Below are positions 8,704-17,058 of a stretch of DNA of 64,000 nt, piece by piece; the stretch's first letter is position 1, and the number at the start of each line of letters is the position of its first letter. A model generated the notes under the pieces. The model searched no databases, was not told the DNA's origin, and saw nothing but the letters and a program-made list of their open reading frames with translations. Both the position numbers and the translations under genes were made by a program. The stretch lies in assembly GCA_030067835.1 (NCBI GenBank), contig CP092441.1, positions 434,001 to 498,000 on the forward strand. Reading direction: 5' to 3'. The DNA is from Chakrabartyella piscis (GTDB lineage Bacteria > Bacillota > Clostridia > Lachnospirales > Anaerotignaceae).

Positions 8704-9660
8704 ATGAAAAAAACAAACATAGGTGGTCAGGCAGTCATCGAAGGTGTTATGATGCGTGGCAAAAAAATATATGCAATGGCAGTGAGAAATCCAGAAGGCG
8801 AAATCGTTTTGGAAACCAAAGAAGTGGGTGTGTTGCAACACAAAAAGCTATTCCGTTTGCCTATTTTTCGTGGTATGGCGGCTTTTGTGGATTCTTTGAT
8901 CACAGGCACCAAAATTATGATGCGTTCTGCTGAAATTGCTGGTGAAGATTGGGCAGATGAAGAATTGTCCAAAACAGAACAATGGATTGTGGATAAATTG
9001 GGAGATAAAGTCAACGATATATTGATTTACATCAGTGTTGCGTTGTCTATGGTTTTGGGTGTTGGCTTGTTTATGCTGTTGCCTGTTTGGTTGGGTAGCT
9101 TCTTCAAAACCTTTATCCCTGTATGGGCATTGGGCGTTGTAGAAGGCTTGCTGAGAATTGTGATTTTCTTGGTGTATTTGTTCCTCATTTCACGTATGAA
9201 AGATATCCAACGTGTGTTCCAATACCACGGTGCAGAGCATAAAACCATCAGTTGTTTTGAAAGTGGTAAAGAGCTCACTGTGGAAAACGTTTTGCCATGT
9301 ACCAGACTCCACAAACGTTGTGGTACCAGCTTTTTGTTGTTTGTTATGGTCATCAGTATGATCGTATTCTTCTTTGTACAAACCGATAGCATTTGGATGC
9401 GTTTTGCATCTCGAATTGTGTTGGTGCCTTTTGTTGCAGGCATTTCCTATGAAGTGATTCGTTGGGCTGGCAATTCTGAAAGCAAGATTGTAGAATGGAT
9501 CAGCAAGCCTGGTTTATGCTTACAAAAGATTACAACAGCAGAGCCAGATGGTGCGCAAATTGAAACAGCAATTGCAGCTATGAAAGGCGTTTTGGCAGTG
9601 GAACCAGAAGAAAATGAGTCAGAAGGAATCGAATCAGATGAAACCAAATCAGAAGAATAA
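8704..9660 (+). CDS. DUF1385 family membrane protein (YqhQ-like)
   Basis: A 318-residue protein that begins with the conserved GGQAVIEGVMMRG motif of DUF1385. Hydrophobic helices lie near residues 105-165 and 210-250, with the conserved YHGAEHKTISCFE and CTRLHKRCGTSFL motifs between them. Biochemical function is unknown. In Clostridia the gene is regularly found between rpmE and prmC/prfA as here. The start has AGGAGGG upstream and the end overlaps prmC. Confidence 0.9.
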   Translation: MKKTNIGGQAVIEGVMMRGKKIYAMAVRNPEGEIVLETKEVGVLQHKKLFRLPIFRGMAAFVDSLITGTKIMMRSAEIAGEDWADEELSKTEQWIVDKLGDKVNDILIYISVALSMVLGVGLFMLLPVWLGSFFKTFIPVWALGVVEGLLRIVIFLVYLFLISRMKDIQRVFQYHGAEHKTISCFESGKELTVENVLPCTRLHKRCGTSFLLFVMVISMIVFFFVQTDSIWMRFASRIVLVPFVAGISYEVIRWAGNSESKIVEWISKPGLCLQKITTAEPDGAQIETAIAAMKGVLAVEPEENESEGIESDETKSEE

Positions 9661-10504
9661 GACCATTGCAACCCTTTTGCAAGAGGGTAAAGATGCATTG
9701 CGTGTGGCAAAAAAAGAAAATGCTGTCTTTGAAGCAGAGTGGCTTTTGATGGAAGCGACTGGCTTATCAAGGGTTTCTTTGTTGATTGATGGTGATCAAG
9801 AAGCGACTGAGGATTGGGTGGCAATATACGAAACATGGATAGGTGAACGCCTGCAAAATCGACCATTGCAATATATCATTGGTCACTGTGGATTTATGGG
9901 TTTGCCTTTTTCTGTTGGAGAAGGAGTTCTCATACCAAGAGCAGATACCGAAATCTTGGTGGAACGAGTGCTTGCAGTTGCAAAGGTTGAAGATTTGCGA
10001 ACAGTGGTGGATTTTGGCACAGGTTCTGGATGTATTCCCATTTCTTTGGCATACTATGGAAATATGCAAGCAATTGGTGTGGACATTAGCCCCAAAGCTT
10101 TGGCATATGCTAGAAAAAATGGCACAGACAACAATGTGGATGTGACATGGTTGGAAAGTGATTTGTTCACCAATTTACCCAATCAAACCTTTGATTGTAT
10201 CGTATCCAATCCACCTTATATCCAAGCAAAAGTGGTGGAAGAATTGATGCCAGAGGTTAAGGATTTCGAACCACGAAATGCATTGGATGGTGGCGTAGAT
10301 GGATTGATTTTCTATCGTCAAATTACAGAACAAGCACCCAATTACTTGAAAGATGGCGGTTGGTTGTTCTTTGAAATTGGTTATGACCAAGGGTCAGACG
10401 TCCAAGAATTGATGGAAACACGTGGCTTTGTCCATTGTATAGTGGAACAGGACTTGGCTGGACTGGATAGAGTTGTCTATGGAAAATGGCAGATCAAAAG
10501 ATAA
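9638..10504 (+). CDS. prmC: Peptide chain release factor N5-glutamine methyltransferase
   Basis: A SAM-dependent methyltransferase of 288 residues that methylates the GGQ glutamine of release factors. It has an N-terminal helical domain, VLIPRADTEILVE, the SAM loop VDFGTGSGCIPISLA and the catalytic SNPPYI motif (about 190-195). It overlaps the DUF1385 gene by 23 nt. Start 9638 is preferred for its AGAAGGA site 10 nt upstream; an in-frame ATG at 9614 is possible. Its substrate, RF1 (prfA), is the next gene. Confidence 0.93.
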   Translation: MKPNQKNKTIATLLQEGKDALRVAKKENAVFEAEWLLMEATGLSRVSLLIDGDQEATEDWVAIYETWIGERLQNRPLQYIIGHCGFMGLPFSVGEGVLIPRADTEILVERVLAVAKVEDLRTVVDFGTGSGCIPISLAYYGNMQAIGVDISPKALAYARKNGTDNNVDVTWLESDLFTNLPNQTFDCIVSNPPYIQAKVVEELMPEVKDFEPRNALDGGVDGLIFYRQITEQAPNYLKDGGWLFFEIGYDQGSDVQELMETRGFVHCIVEQDLAGLDRVVYGKWQIKR

Positions 10505-10514
10505 AGGTCAAAAT

Positions 10515-10839
10515 CAAAAGATAAGACCTTGGGGACTAGTCCCCAATACCCCTACAAGCGTGCGACGCTTGACCCGATTATTAAGGCAAAAATTATATTT
10601 TTGCAATGAAATTTGATTTGAGATATCTTGTAGGGGAGGATATCATCCTCCAGTATTATAGGATACGATGCCTACATGTACCATTATAAATTACCACAAC
10701 ACATAAATACGATATCATTGTAGGGGAGGATATCATCCTCCAGTATTATAGGATACGATGCCTACATGTACCATTATAAATTACCACAACACATAAATAC
10801 GATATCATTGTAGGGGCTGCCCTGTGTGGCTGCCCGTAA
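10515..10839 (+). repeat. Tandem 90-bp hairpin repeats with a switched third hairpin
   Basis: The 465-nt gap between prmC and prfA has no gene. Two identical 90-bp units begin at 10631 and 10721, each a TAGGGGAGGATatcATCCTCC hairpin plus a spacer. A third hairpin begins exactly 90 bp later (10811) but has different arms, GGGGCTGCC/GGCTGCCC, ending CCCGT. At 10515-10580 lies a GGGACtaGTCCC hairpin and an AAGCGT/ACGCTT piece matching 8395-8455. Confidence 0.85.
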
Positions 10840-10969
10840 ATCATAATGATAATATCCCTGTGGTCAAGTATTGACCACCTATAAAGTTTGAATCAAAACT
10901 TTTCAAAGTTTTGCGGGGAGTGGGGCAGAGTCCCACGGTCTTGCACTTGATTTTTAAAGAGGTGAAAAT

Positions 10970-12046
10970 ATGTTTGAACGTTTGGCAGAATTAGAAGGAA
11001 AATACATCCAGTTGGCAGATCAAATCAATGACCCAGATGTCATTGCAAACCAGACAAAATGGCGTCAACTGATGAAAGAATATAGCGATATGACACCTCT
11101 TATGGAGGGGTATCAAGAATACCAACAATTGACAGCAACCATCGAGGAAAGTTTGGAAATGCTGGCAGAAAAACTAGACGATGAGATGCGTGAATTGGTG
11201 AAGGAAGAGTTATCAGAAAGCAAATCTCGTTTGGTGGAATTGGAGAAAGAAGTGACTATCTTATTACTACCAAAAGACCCTAATGACGATAAAAATGTCA
11301 TTGTGGAAATTCGTGGTGGTGCTGGTGGCGATGAAGCGGCATTGTTCGCAGGCGATTTGTTCCGTATGTACGCAAGATACGCAGACGCCAGACGTTGGAA
11401 AACAGAAATCATGAACATCAGCGAAAGCGACTTGGGTGGGTATAAAGAAGTCTCCTTTATGATTACAGGTAAGGGTGCCTATTCTCGTTTGAAATACGAA
11501 AGCGGTGTCCATCGTGTGCAACGTATCCCAACCACAGAAAGCGGTGGTAGAATCCATACTTCCACAGTTACAGTGGCGGTTATGCCAGAAGCAGAAGCAT
11601 TGGATGTGCAAATCGATATGAACGATGTGCGTATTGATGTATTTCGTGCATCGGGAAATGGTGGCCAGTGTGTCAATACAACAGATTCTGCTGTGCGTAT
11701 GACCCATTTGCCAACAGGAATCACGGTTTCTTGTCAAAATGAAAAATCCCAATTGAAAAATAAGGATCAAGCATTGAAGGTGTTGTATGCTCGTTTGTAT
11801 GCAAGGGAACGTGAAGCATATGACGCTGCCATCTCTGCAGAACGTAAATCCCAAGTGGGTACAGGAGATAGAAGTGAACGCATTCGTACCTATAACTTCC
11901 CACAAGGACGTGTCACAGACCATAGAATTGGCTTGACACTCCATAAAATTGAGTCTATACTCGGTGGTGATTTGGATGAAGTGATGAACGCACTGGTTAC
12001 CACAGACCAAATGGAGAAAATGAAAGCAAGTGGCTTTGCAGAGTGA
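10970..12046 (+). CDS. prfA: Peptide chain release factor 1
   Basis: A 358-residue class I release factor for UAA and UAG. The codon-reading P-x-T motif is PTT (187-189) in [17 protein letters not shown], distinguishing it from RF2, and the catalytic GGQ is at 231-233 in [14 protein letters not shown]. The domain-1 motif [22 protein letters not shown] is intact. GAGGTG lies just before the start. It follows prmC, whose product methylates the GGQ glutamine. Confidence 0.97.
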   Translation: MFERLAELEGKYIQLADQINDPDVIANQTKWRQLMKEYSDMTPLMEGYQEYQQLTATIEESLEMLAEKLDDEMRELVKEELSESKSRLVELEKEVTILLLPKDPNDDKNVIVEIRGGAGGDEAALFAGDLFRMYARYADARRWKTEIMNISESDLGGYKEVSFMITGKGAYSRLKYESGVHRVQRIPTTESGGRIHTSTVTVAVMPEAEALDVQIDMNDVRIDVFRASGNGGQCVNTTDSAVRMTHLPTGITVSCQNEKSQLKNKDQALKVLYARLYAREREAYDAAISAERKSQVGTGDRSERIRTYNFPQGRVTDHRIGLTLHKIESILGGDLDEVMNALVTTDQMEKMKASGFAE

Positions 12047-12065
12047 AATATATACGCAATTGATA

Positions 12066-12093
12066 CGGGTAGCCACATAGGGCTGCCCCTACA
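12066..12093 (-). repeat. Modular hairpin repeat
   Basis: CGGGTAGCC, loop ACATA, GGGCTGCC and the CCCTACA box, between prfA and the chrA pair. Confidence 0.7.
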
Positions 12094-12128
12094 AAAATCA
12101 ATACTACATCAAAAATTCGAGGTGTTTT

Positions 12129-12680
12129 ATGAACATACTTTGGCAATTATTTACTTCTTTTTCACGCATAGGTGCATTTACCTTTGGTGGTGGCTATGCC
12201 ATGTTACCATTGTTGCAACAAGAAGTTGTAGAAAAAAGAGGTTGGTCAACAGAAGATGAAATTTTGGATTATTTCGCCATTGGTCAATGTACACCAGGTA
12301 TTATTTTTGTGAACACAGCCACATTTGTAGGCTACAAACAAAAGGGTGTTTTGGGTGCTATTTTTGCAACTCTAGGTGCCATCACACCATCTATCATCAT
12401 CGTCATGATTATTTCTTCTGTCCTGAATGGATTTGCAGATTTGCCAGTGGTGCAACATGCATTTGGCGCCATTCGTGTAGTGGTGGGTGTGTTGATTTAC
12501 AATGCAGTTTCTGGAATGTGGAAGAAATCTGTAGTGGATAAACTTTGTGTTTGTGTGGTGTTTGTGGCATTTTTCATTGCAACTTGTACCACAATTTCAC
12601 CTGCATGGATTGTATTTGGTGCAACTGTTTTTGGTTTATTCCTTGGTAAAATGGGTTACAAAGGAGGCGCCAAACAATGA
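12129..12680 (+). CDS. Chromate transporter family protein, first half-size subunit
   Basis: A 183-residue membrane protein with the CHR-domain signature: GAFTFGGGYAMLPLLQ near the N-terminus, a GQCTPGIIFVNTATFVGY motif and several hydrophobic helices. Short CHR proteins occur as adjacent pairs that together replace the two-domain ChrA. ChrA effluxes chromate in proteobacteria; in Clostridia the physiological anion is not established. The last four bases overlap the next gene (ATGA), so the two are translationally coupled. Confidence 0.88.
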   Translation: MNILWQLFTSFSRIGAFTFGGGYAMLPLLQQEVVEKRGWSTEDEILDYFAIGQCTPGIIFVNTATFVGYKQKGVLGAIFATLGAITPSIIIVMIISSVLNGFADLPVVQHAFGAIRVVVGVLIYNAVSGMWKKSVVDKLCVCVVFVAFFIATCTTISPAWIVFGATVFGLFLGKMGYKGGAKQ

Positions 12681-13249
12681 CAGGTTTTTTGACTTTGTTC
12701 TGGGAATTCTTTGAAATTGGTTTGTTTTCTGTTGGTGGCGGCTTGGCAACTTTGCCATTTTTGTATCGCTTAGCAGAAAAATACCCTTGGTTCACAACAG
12801 AAGCCATTTCGGATATGATCGCCATTTCAGAATCCACACCAGGACCTATGGGTGTGAATATGGCAACCTATACAGGCTTCCAATTTGGTAGTGTTTTGGG
12901 CAGTATTACAGCTACATTTGGTTTGGTTTTGCCTTCTGTCATCATCATTATTTGGGTGTCTAAATTCTTGGAAAAATTCCGTAAAAATAAGCATGTAGAA
13001 GAAGTGTTTTATACGTTGCGACCAGCGGTAACAGGGCTTATTGCATCTGCTGGATGTAGTGTTTTGCTGACTTCTTTGTTCCATTTGGATGCAGTTGAAG
13101 TGGTATCTTTGGAAAATATCAGTAGTTGGATTGGTGTGAAAGAATGCATTTTGTTTGTGGCAATGCTGATTTTGACCAAGAAAAAGAAAATACATCCCAT
13201 TGCAATCATTGTCATAGGTGCTGTGATTGGAATTGTATTTCAATTTTAA
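12677..13249 (+). CDS. Chromate transporter family protein, second half-size subunit
   Basis: A 190-residue CHR-domain membrane protein parallel to the upstream gene, with GLFSVGGGLATLPFLYRLAEKY and ISESTPGPMGVNMATYTG motifs. It probably forms a heterodimeric transporter with its partner, given the 4-nt overlap and the antiparallel two-domain design known from fused ChrA. A terminator follows 19 nt after the stop. Confidence 0.88.
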   Translation: MTGFLTLFWEFFEIGLFSVGGGLATLPFLYRLAEKYPWFTTEAISDMIAISESTPGPMGVNMATYTGFQFGSVLGSITATFGLVLPSVIIIIWVSKFLEKFRKNKHVEEVFYTLRPAVTGLIASAGCSVLLTSLFHLDAVEVVSLENISSWIGVKECILFVAMLILTKKKKIHPIAIIVIGAVIGIVFQF

Positions 13250-13267
13250 TTTTAATAAGGATAATCA

Positions 13268-13291
13268 ACCGGTGGAAACATCGGTTTTTTT
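13268..13291 (+). terminator. Terminator of the chrA pair
   Basis: AACCG and CGGTT arms flank a loop and run into seven T residues, just after the second chrA stop. Confidence 0.7.
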
Positions 13292-13315
13292 ATTGGGATG
13301 AAATGGGGCATATGG

Positions 13316-13344
13316 TTGTATATTGTCAGATTTTGATGTATAAT
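13316..13344 (+). promoter_or_regulatory. Predicted promoter of the type I toxin mRNA
   Basis: TTGTAT (13316-13321), a 17-nt spacer and a perfect TATAAT (13339-13344). Transcription would start near 13351, giving a 5' leader of about 53 nt. Confidence 0.65.
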
Positions 13345-13403
13345 ATGAAATGGAATGCTGTTTGGCGGTTGGTCACTTCCTAGTTAGAAGGGAGGTGATG
13401 CAT

Positions 13404-13481
13404 ATGATTACATACTCTGAGTTGTTTCAACTGGGTATACTGATTGTAGCGATTATTTCCTTGTGTTTACGCAAGAAATAA
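13404..13481 (+). CDS. Holin-like type I toxin peptide (25 aa)
   Basis: A 25-residue peptide beginning MITYSELFQLG, with one hydrophobic helix (GILIVAIISLCL) and a basic RKK end. This matches the layout of the putative holin-like toxin family (TxpA/BsrG-like membrane peptides). The ribosome site GGGAGGTGATG is very strong, but CACTTCC at 13374-13380 can pair with GGAGGTG at 13391-13397 and mask it. Leader sequence GGCGGTT (13364-13370) can also pair with AACCGCC (13527-13533) at the 3' side. A convergent antisense RNA ends within its stop codon. Confidence 0.75.
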   Translation: MITYSELFQLGILIVAIISLCLRKK

Positions 13482-13554
13482 AAAAGCCGCCTAACAAAAG
13501 TTAAGCGGTTCCACATGATTTGGACTAACCGCCTGACCAAAGGCAGCATCCTTT
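13480..13554 (-). ncRNA. Predicted antisense RNA antitoxin
   Basis: A minus-strand transcript of about 75 nt is implied by a strong promoter at 13561-13589 and an intrinsic terminator at 13480-13509 (stem CCGCTTAAC/GTTAGGCGG, loop TTTT, then six T residues). It would overlap the 3' end of the toxin mRNA, as in txpA/ratA and bsrG/SR4. Its end inside the toxin stop codon supports a functional link. Evidence is positional and structural; transcription is not shown. Confidence 0.65.
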
Positions 13555-13560
13555 GCGCAT

Positions 13561-13589
13561 ACAATACCATATTTTTGTGTATTTGTCAA
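13561..13589 (-). promoter_or_regulatory. Predicted promoter of the antitoxin RNA
   Basis: On the minus strand, a consensus TTGACA (13584-13589), a 17-nt spacer and TATTGT (13561-13566). Confidence 0.65.
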
Positions 13590-13721
13590 TGCGTGAAATG
13601 GCACTCCATGGCTCTTGTAGCTGTGGGGTGTTTTTTATTTCGTTCACAATATACCTGCCATTTCGTCATGATTTCTTTCCAACACCCATACACTATTCTA
13701 TATGGTTTTGGAGGGATGGAT

Positions 13722-14168
13722 ATGGAAATTTGGTGGATAGCACCCATATATGTACTATTGTTTTGGATTTGCAAAGTGAAGCATTGGCATATGGATTGGT
13801 TCTTCACATTTCTAGAAGGTATCTTTTTGGCACAGTATTGCTTTTTCTATTTGCCTGAAATTTTCCAGCGACAAGTGGCAGTTGCAACTGTTTTTGTACT
13901 CCTTGGAATTTTGCTTGGAAGTGGTGTAGAGTCTTATTTACCAAGGTTTTTGGAGCGAATTGTGTCACCAATTCTATTTTTTTGTTGTGTGACCATTTTG
14001 TGTGGTGTTTCCTTTGGTTTTGTTCATGGTGTGTTAGGTGGCATGGGTTTATACTATGCTGCAAGTGCAATTTTACCTGATATCACCTATCGTAAGGAAT
14101 ATTTTGCCATTGCCTTTGGCGGAATTGTAGGCTTTTTGCTTGGAACTTTGCTTATATTTTACCAATAA
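13722..14168 (+). CDS. Membrane protein of unknown family
   Basis: A 148-residue, highly hydrophobic protein with four to five predicted membrane helices, a Trp-rich N-terminus (MEIWWIAPIY) and a Gly-rich GFVHGVLGGMGLYYAAS segment. I do not recognise the family. GGAGGG at 13710-13715 supports the ATG at 13722 (or the close one at 13716); the frame continues upstream but overlaps the toxin-antitoxin region without a ribosome site. No partner gene suggests its role. Confidence 0.6.
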   Translation: MEIWWIAPIYVLLFWICKVKHWHMDWFFTFLEGIFLAQYCFFYLPEIFQRQVAVATVFVLLGILLGSGVESYLPRFLERIVSPILFFCCVTILCGVSFGFVHGVLGGMGLYYAASAILPDITYRKEYFAIAFGGIVGFLLGTLLIFYQ

Positions 14169-14360
14169 TTAAAGGGATTTTATTTGCAAATGGGAAATGC
14201 CTTTGTTATAATGATGAAAGATTGTGTGATATTGGGATACATGGGGAGATGTTGTAACTGGGCATTGCAACATAGATTCATCCATATCACTGTTATACGA
14301 TTGTGTCGACAGATTGGTTGGATTACAACCAAGGGAATTGTATATATTGGAGGCGTTCAC

Positions 14361-16808
14361 ATGCAAAAAATGAGCAAAGATGAATTGAAACAACGCATTA
14401 GAGAAAATGTAAAAACTTTGTACCGTAGAACTTTGGAAACCGCAACACCAGAAGAAATTTACCAAGCAACTGTATTCACACTTCGTGATTTGGTGACAGA
14501 CCAATGGATTGAAACACACGATGCCTATGCAGACCAAAACCCTAAAATTGTGTACTATCTTTCCATGGAATTTTTGATGGGTCGTTTCCTTGGCAATGCA
14601 ATGATTAGCTTGGGACTTGACAAAGAAATCAAAGAAGTATTTGAAGAATTGGGCGTAGATTACAACGCAGTGGAAGATGCAGAACCAGATCCGGGTCTTG
14701 GCAATGGTGGTTTGGGACGTTTGGCTGCTTGTTTCTTGGATTCTTTGGCAACTATGGAATTGCCAGCATACGGTTGTGGTATCCGTTACCACTATGGTAT
14801 TTTTGAACAACAATTGCAAGACAAAAAACAAGTGGAATTGCCTGATAACTGGTTGAAAAATGGCGATCCTTGGGGTATTCGTAGAAGCGAATATTCTGTA
14901 GATGTCAAATTTGGTGGTACTGTACAAGCAGTCAAAAAAGAAGATGGCACCTATAAATTTGAACAAAAAGATTACAACTGTATCGTTGCAACACCTTATG
15001 ACTACCCTGTTATTGGTTGCGACAATGGTACTGTCAATACACTTCGTTTGTGGGATGCAGAAGCAAAGAACAAATTCAACTTGCAATCCTTCAATGAAGG
15101 GGATTACGAAAAAGCAGGTAAAGAACAAGTTTTAGCAAAAACACTCACAGATGTTTTGTATCCAGCAGACGAACATTATGCAGGTAAAGAGTTGCGTTTG
15201 AGCCAACAATACTTCTTCATTTCTGCAACAGTACAACGTGTTATCGCAAGATTTTTAAAACGTGATTCCGATTGGGATATGTTGCCAGAAAGAGTTGCGT
15301 TCCAACTCAATGACACACATCCTTCCATTGCAGTTGCAGAGTTGATGCGTGTATTGATTGATGAATATGAATTGGAATGGGATCACGCTTGGGCAATCAC
15401 AACCAAAGTGTGTGCATACACAAACCATACCATTTTGTCTGAAGCATTGGAAAAATGGCCAGTGGACTTGTTCAGCAGATTGTTGCCACGTATTTACCAA
15501 ATCATCGAAGAAATCAACAGACGTTTCTGTGCTGAACTCATTGAAACTTATGGAAATGACTACGAAAAAATCCATAACATGGCAATTGTAGCAGATGGAC
15601 AAATTCGTATGGCACATATGGCAATTGTAGGTGGTCACTCCGTGAATGGTGTTGCTGCTTTGCATACAGAAATCTTGAAAAGCCAAGAACTTCGTGATTT
15701 CTATGAACTCTATCCAGAAAAATTCAACAACAAAACAAATGGTATCACCCAAAGAAGATGGTTGTTGCATGCAAATCCAAAATTGTCTGCTCTTGTAGGT
15801 GAAAAGATTGGTTATGACTGGGTGAAAGAATTGTCTGGTTTGGAAAACTTGATTCCATATGCAGATGATGCAGCTTTCAAAAAATCCTTCATGGAAGTGA
15901 AAAAAGCAAACAAACAAGCGTTGGCAGACTACATTTTGAGAACAAAAGGCATTGTCATCAATCCAGAAAGTATCTTTGATATCCAAGTGAAGAGATTGCA
16001 TGAATACAAACGTCAATTGCTCAATGTGTTGCATATCATTGGCTTGTACAATAGATTGAAAATGAACCCAGGTATGGATATGATGCCAAGAACCTTTATC
16101 TTTGGTGCAAAAGCTGCTGCTGGTTATAGACGTGCAAAACTCATCATTGAGCTCATCAATAGCGTTGCAGAAGTGGTGAACAACGATCCATCCATCGAAG
16201 GCAAAATCAAAGTTGTGTTTATGGAAAACTACAGAGTTTCCTTGGCAGAACTGATGATTCCTGCTGCTGATGTCAGTGAACAAATCTCCACAGCTGGTAA
16301 AGAAGCATCTGGTACAGGTAACATGAAATTTATGCTAAACGGTGCTTTGACCATTGGTACTATGGATGGTGCAAATGTGGAAATCTTTGAAGAAGTTGGC
16401 GCAGAAAACATCTTCATCTTTGGTATGAGTGCAGAAGAAGTTCATGCAAAATACAACGACCATTATGACCCATGGAGCATCTACAACATGAACCAAGAAG
16501 TACGTATGGCTATGACTTCTTTGATTGATGGTACTTTCCATGAAAATACAGAACAATTCAGAGAAATCTACGATGCGTTGCTCAATGGTTATGGTGGTAG
16601 CAGAGCTGATGAATACTTCGTTTTGGAAGATTATGCGGATTATTCCAGAGCTTACTGGGAAGTGGATGCTGCATATCGTGATGCAGACAAATGGGCAAAA
16701 ATGGCAATCATCAATGTTGCAAAAAGCGGTAAATTCTCCAGTGATAGAACCATTGGTGAATATGCAAAAGACATTTGGAACTTGAAACCAATCCATGTTG
16801 GTGAATAA
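14361..16808 (+). CDS. glgP: Glycogen/starch/alpha-glucan phosphorylase
   Basis: An 815-residue GT35 phosphorylase, full length, that releases glucose-1-phosphate from alpha-1,4-glucans in the cytoplasm. It has the N-terminal YYLSMEFLMGR motif, the EPDPGLGNGGLGRLAACFLDS substrate region, VKRLHEYKRQLLN and the pyridoxal-phosphate site EASGTGNMKFMLNG (Lys about 656). Start 14361 is 7 nt after GGAGG; the in-frame extension upstream is unsupported. It stands alone with its own terminator, not in a glg operon. Confidence 0.97.
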   Translation: MQKMSKDELKQRIRENVKTLYRRTLETATPEEIYQATVFTLRDLVTDQWIETHDAYADQNPKIVYYLSMEFLMGRFLGNAMISLGLDKEIKEVFEELGVDYNAVEDAEPDPGLGNGGLGRLAACFLDSLATMELPAYGCGIRYHYGIFEQQLQDKKQVELPDNWLKNGDPWGIRRSEYSVDVKFGGTVQAVKKEDGTYKFEQKDYNCIVATPYDYPVIGCDNGTVNTLRLWDAEAKNKFNLQSFNEGDYEKAGKEQVLAKTLTDVLYPADEHYAGKELRLSQQYFFISATVQRVIARFLKRDSDWDMLPERVAFQLNDTHPSIAVAELMRVLIDEYELEWDHAWAITTKVCAYTNHTILSEALEKWPVDLFSRLLPRIYQIIEEINRRFCAELIETYGNDYEKIHNMAIVADGQIRMAHMAIVGGHSVNGVAALHTEILKSQELRDFYELYPEKFNNKTNGITQRRWLLHANPKLSALVGEKIGYDWVKELSGLENLIPYADDAAFKKSFMEVKKANKQALADYILRTKGIVINPESIFDIQVKRLHEYKRQLLNVLHIIGLYNRLKMNPGMDMMPRTFIFGAKAAAGYRRAKLIIELINSVAEVVNNDPSIEGKIKVVFMENYRVSLAELMIPAADVSEQISTAGKEASGTGNMKFMLNGALTIGTMDGANVEIFEEVGAENIFIFGMSAEEVHAKYNDHYDPWSIYNMNQEVRMAMTSLIDGTFHENTEQFREIYDALLNGYGGSRADEYFVLEDYADYSRAYWEVDAAYRDADKWAKMAIINVAKSGKFSSDRTIGEYAKDIWNLKPIHVGE

Positions 16809-16845
16809 GAGTATAACCCACTTGTAATAGAATCAATGGAAATGG

Positions 16846-16880
16846 AAACAGCCTTATATTTTGTATAGGGCTGTTTTTTT
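16846..16880 (+). terminator. Terminator of glgP
   Basis: AAACAGCC and GGGCTGTTT arms around a 14-nt AT-rich loop, followed by a T-run. Confidence 0.8.
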
Positions 16881-16886
16881 ATTTTC

Positions 16887-16983
16887 ACTTCAAGATAAAG
16901 GGGCTTTACATGAACAATTTTCGGTACGCATACAATGCGTACCCTACACTATATAAATTAGGTTGCATTCAGTTTAATTGGGA
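16887..16983. repeat. Partial MITE-like element
   Basis: Shares the AAGATAAAGGGGCTTTACAT entry sequence, a GGTACGCATacaATGCGTACC hairpin with a CCCTACA box and the TTTAATTGGGA right end with the longer copies at 46885 and 48302, but lacks one of the two inner hairpins. Confidence 0.65.
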
Positions 16984-17004
16984 GCATGAAAATAAGCAAA
17001 ATAA

Positions 17005-17028
17005 AACCACCAGCAAATGCTGATGGTC
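17005..17028 (-). terminator. Terminator of the DUF1566 lipoprotein gene
   Basis: On the minus strand ACCATCAGCA/TGCTGGTGGT forms a stem followed by TTTTATTTT, about 30 nt after the stop codon. Confidence 0.7.
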
Positions 17029-17058
17029 TGAATGAAATATCGTTTCATAGAATATCTT

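Noticed and set aside
10631..10839. Repeat array reminiscent of CRISPR
   Set aside because: Only two or three units, the spacers are constant and the hairpins vary (the reverse of CRISPR), and no cas genes are present.
13515..13721. Longer N-terminus for the membrane protein at 13722
   Set aside because: It would overlap the antisense RNA and its promoter, has no ribosome site, and GGAGGG sits immediately before the shorter start.
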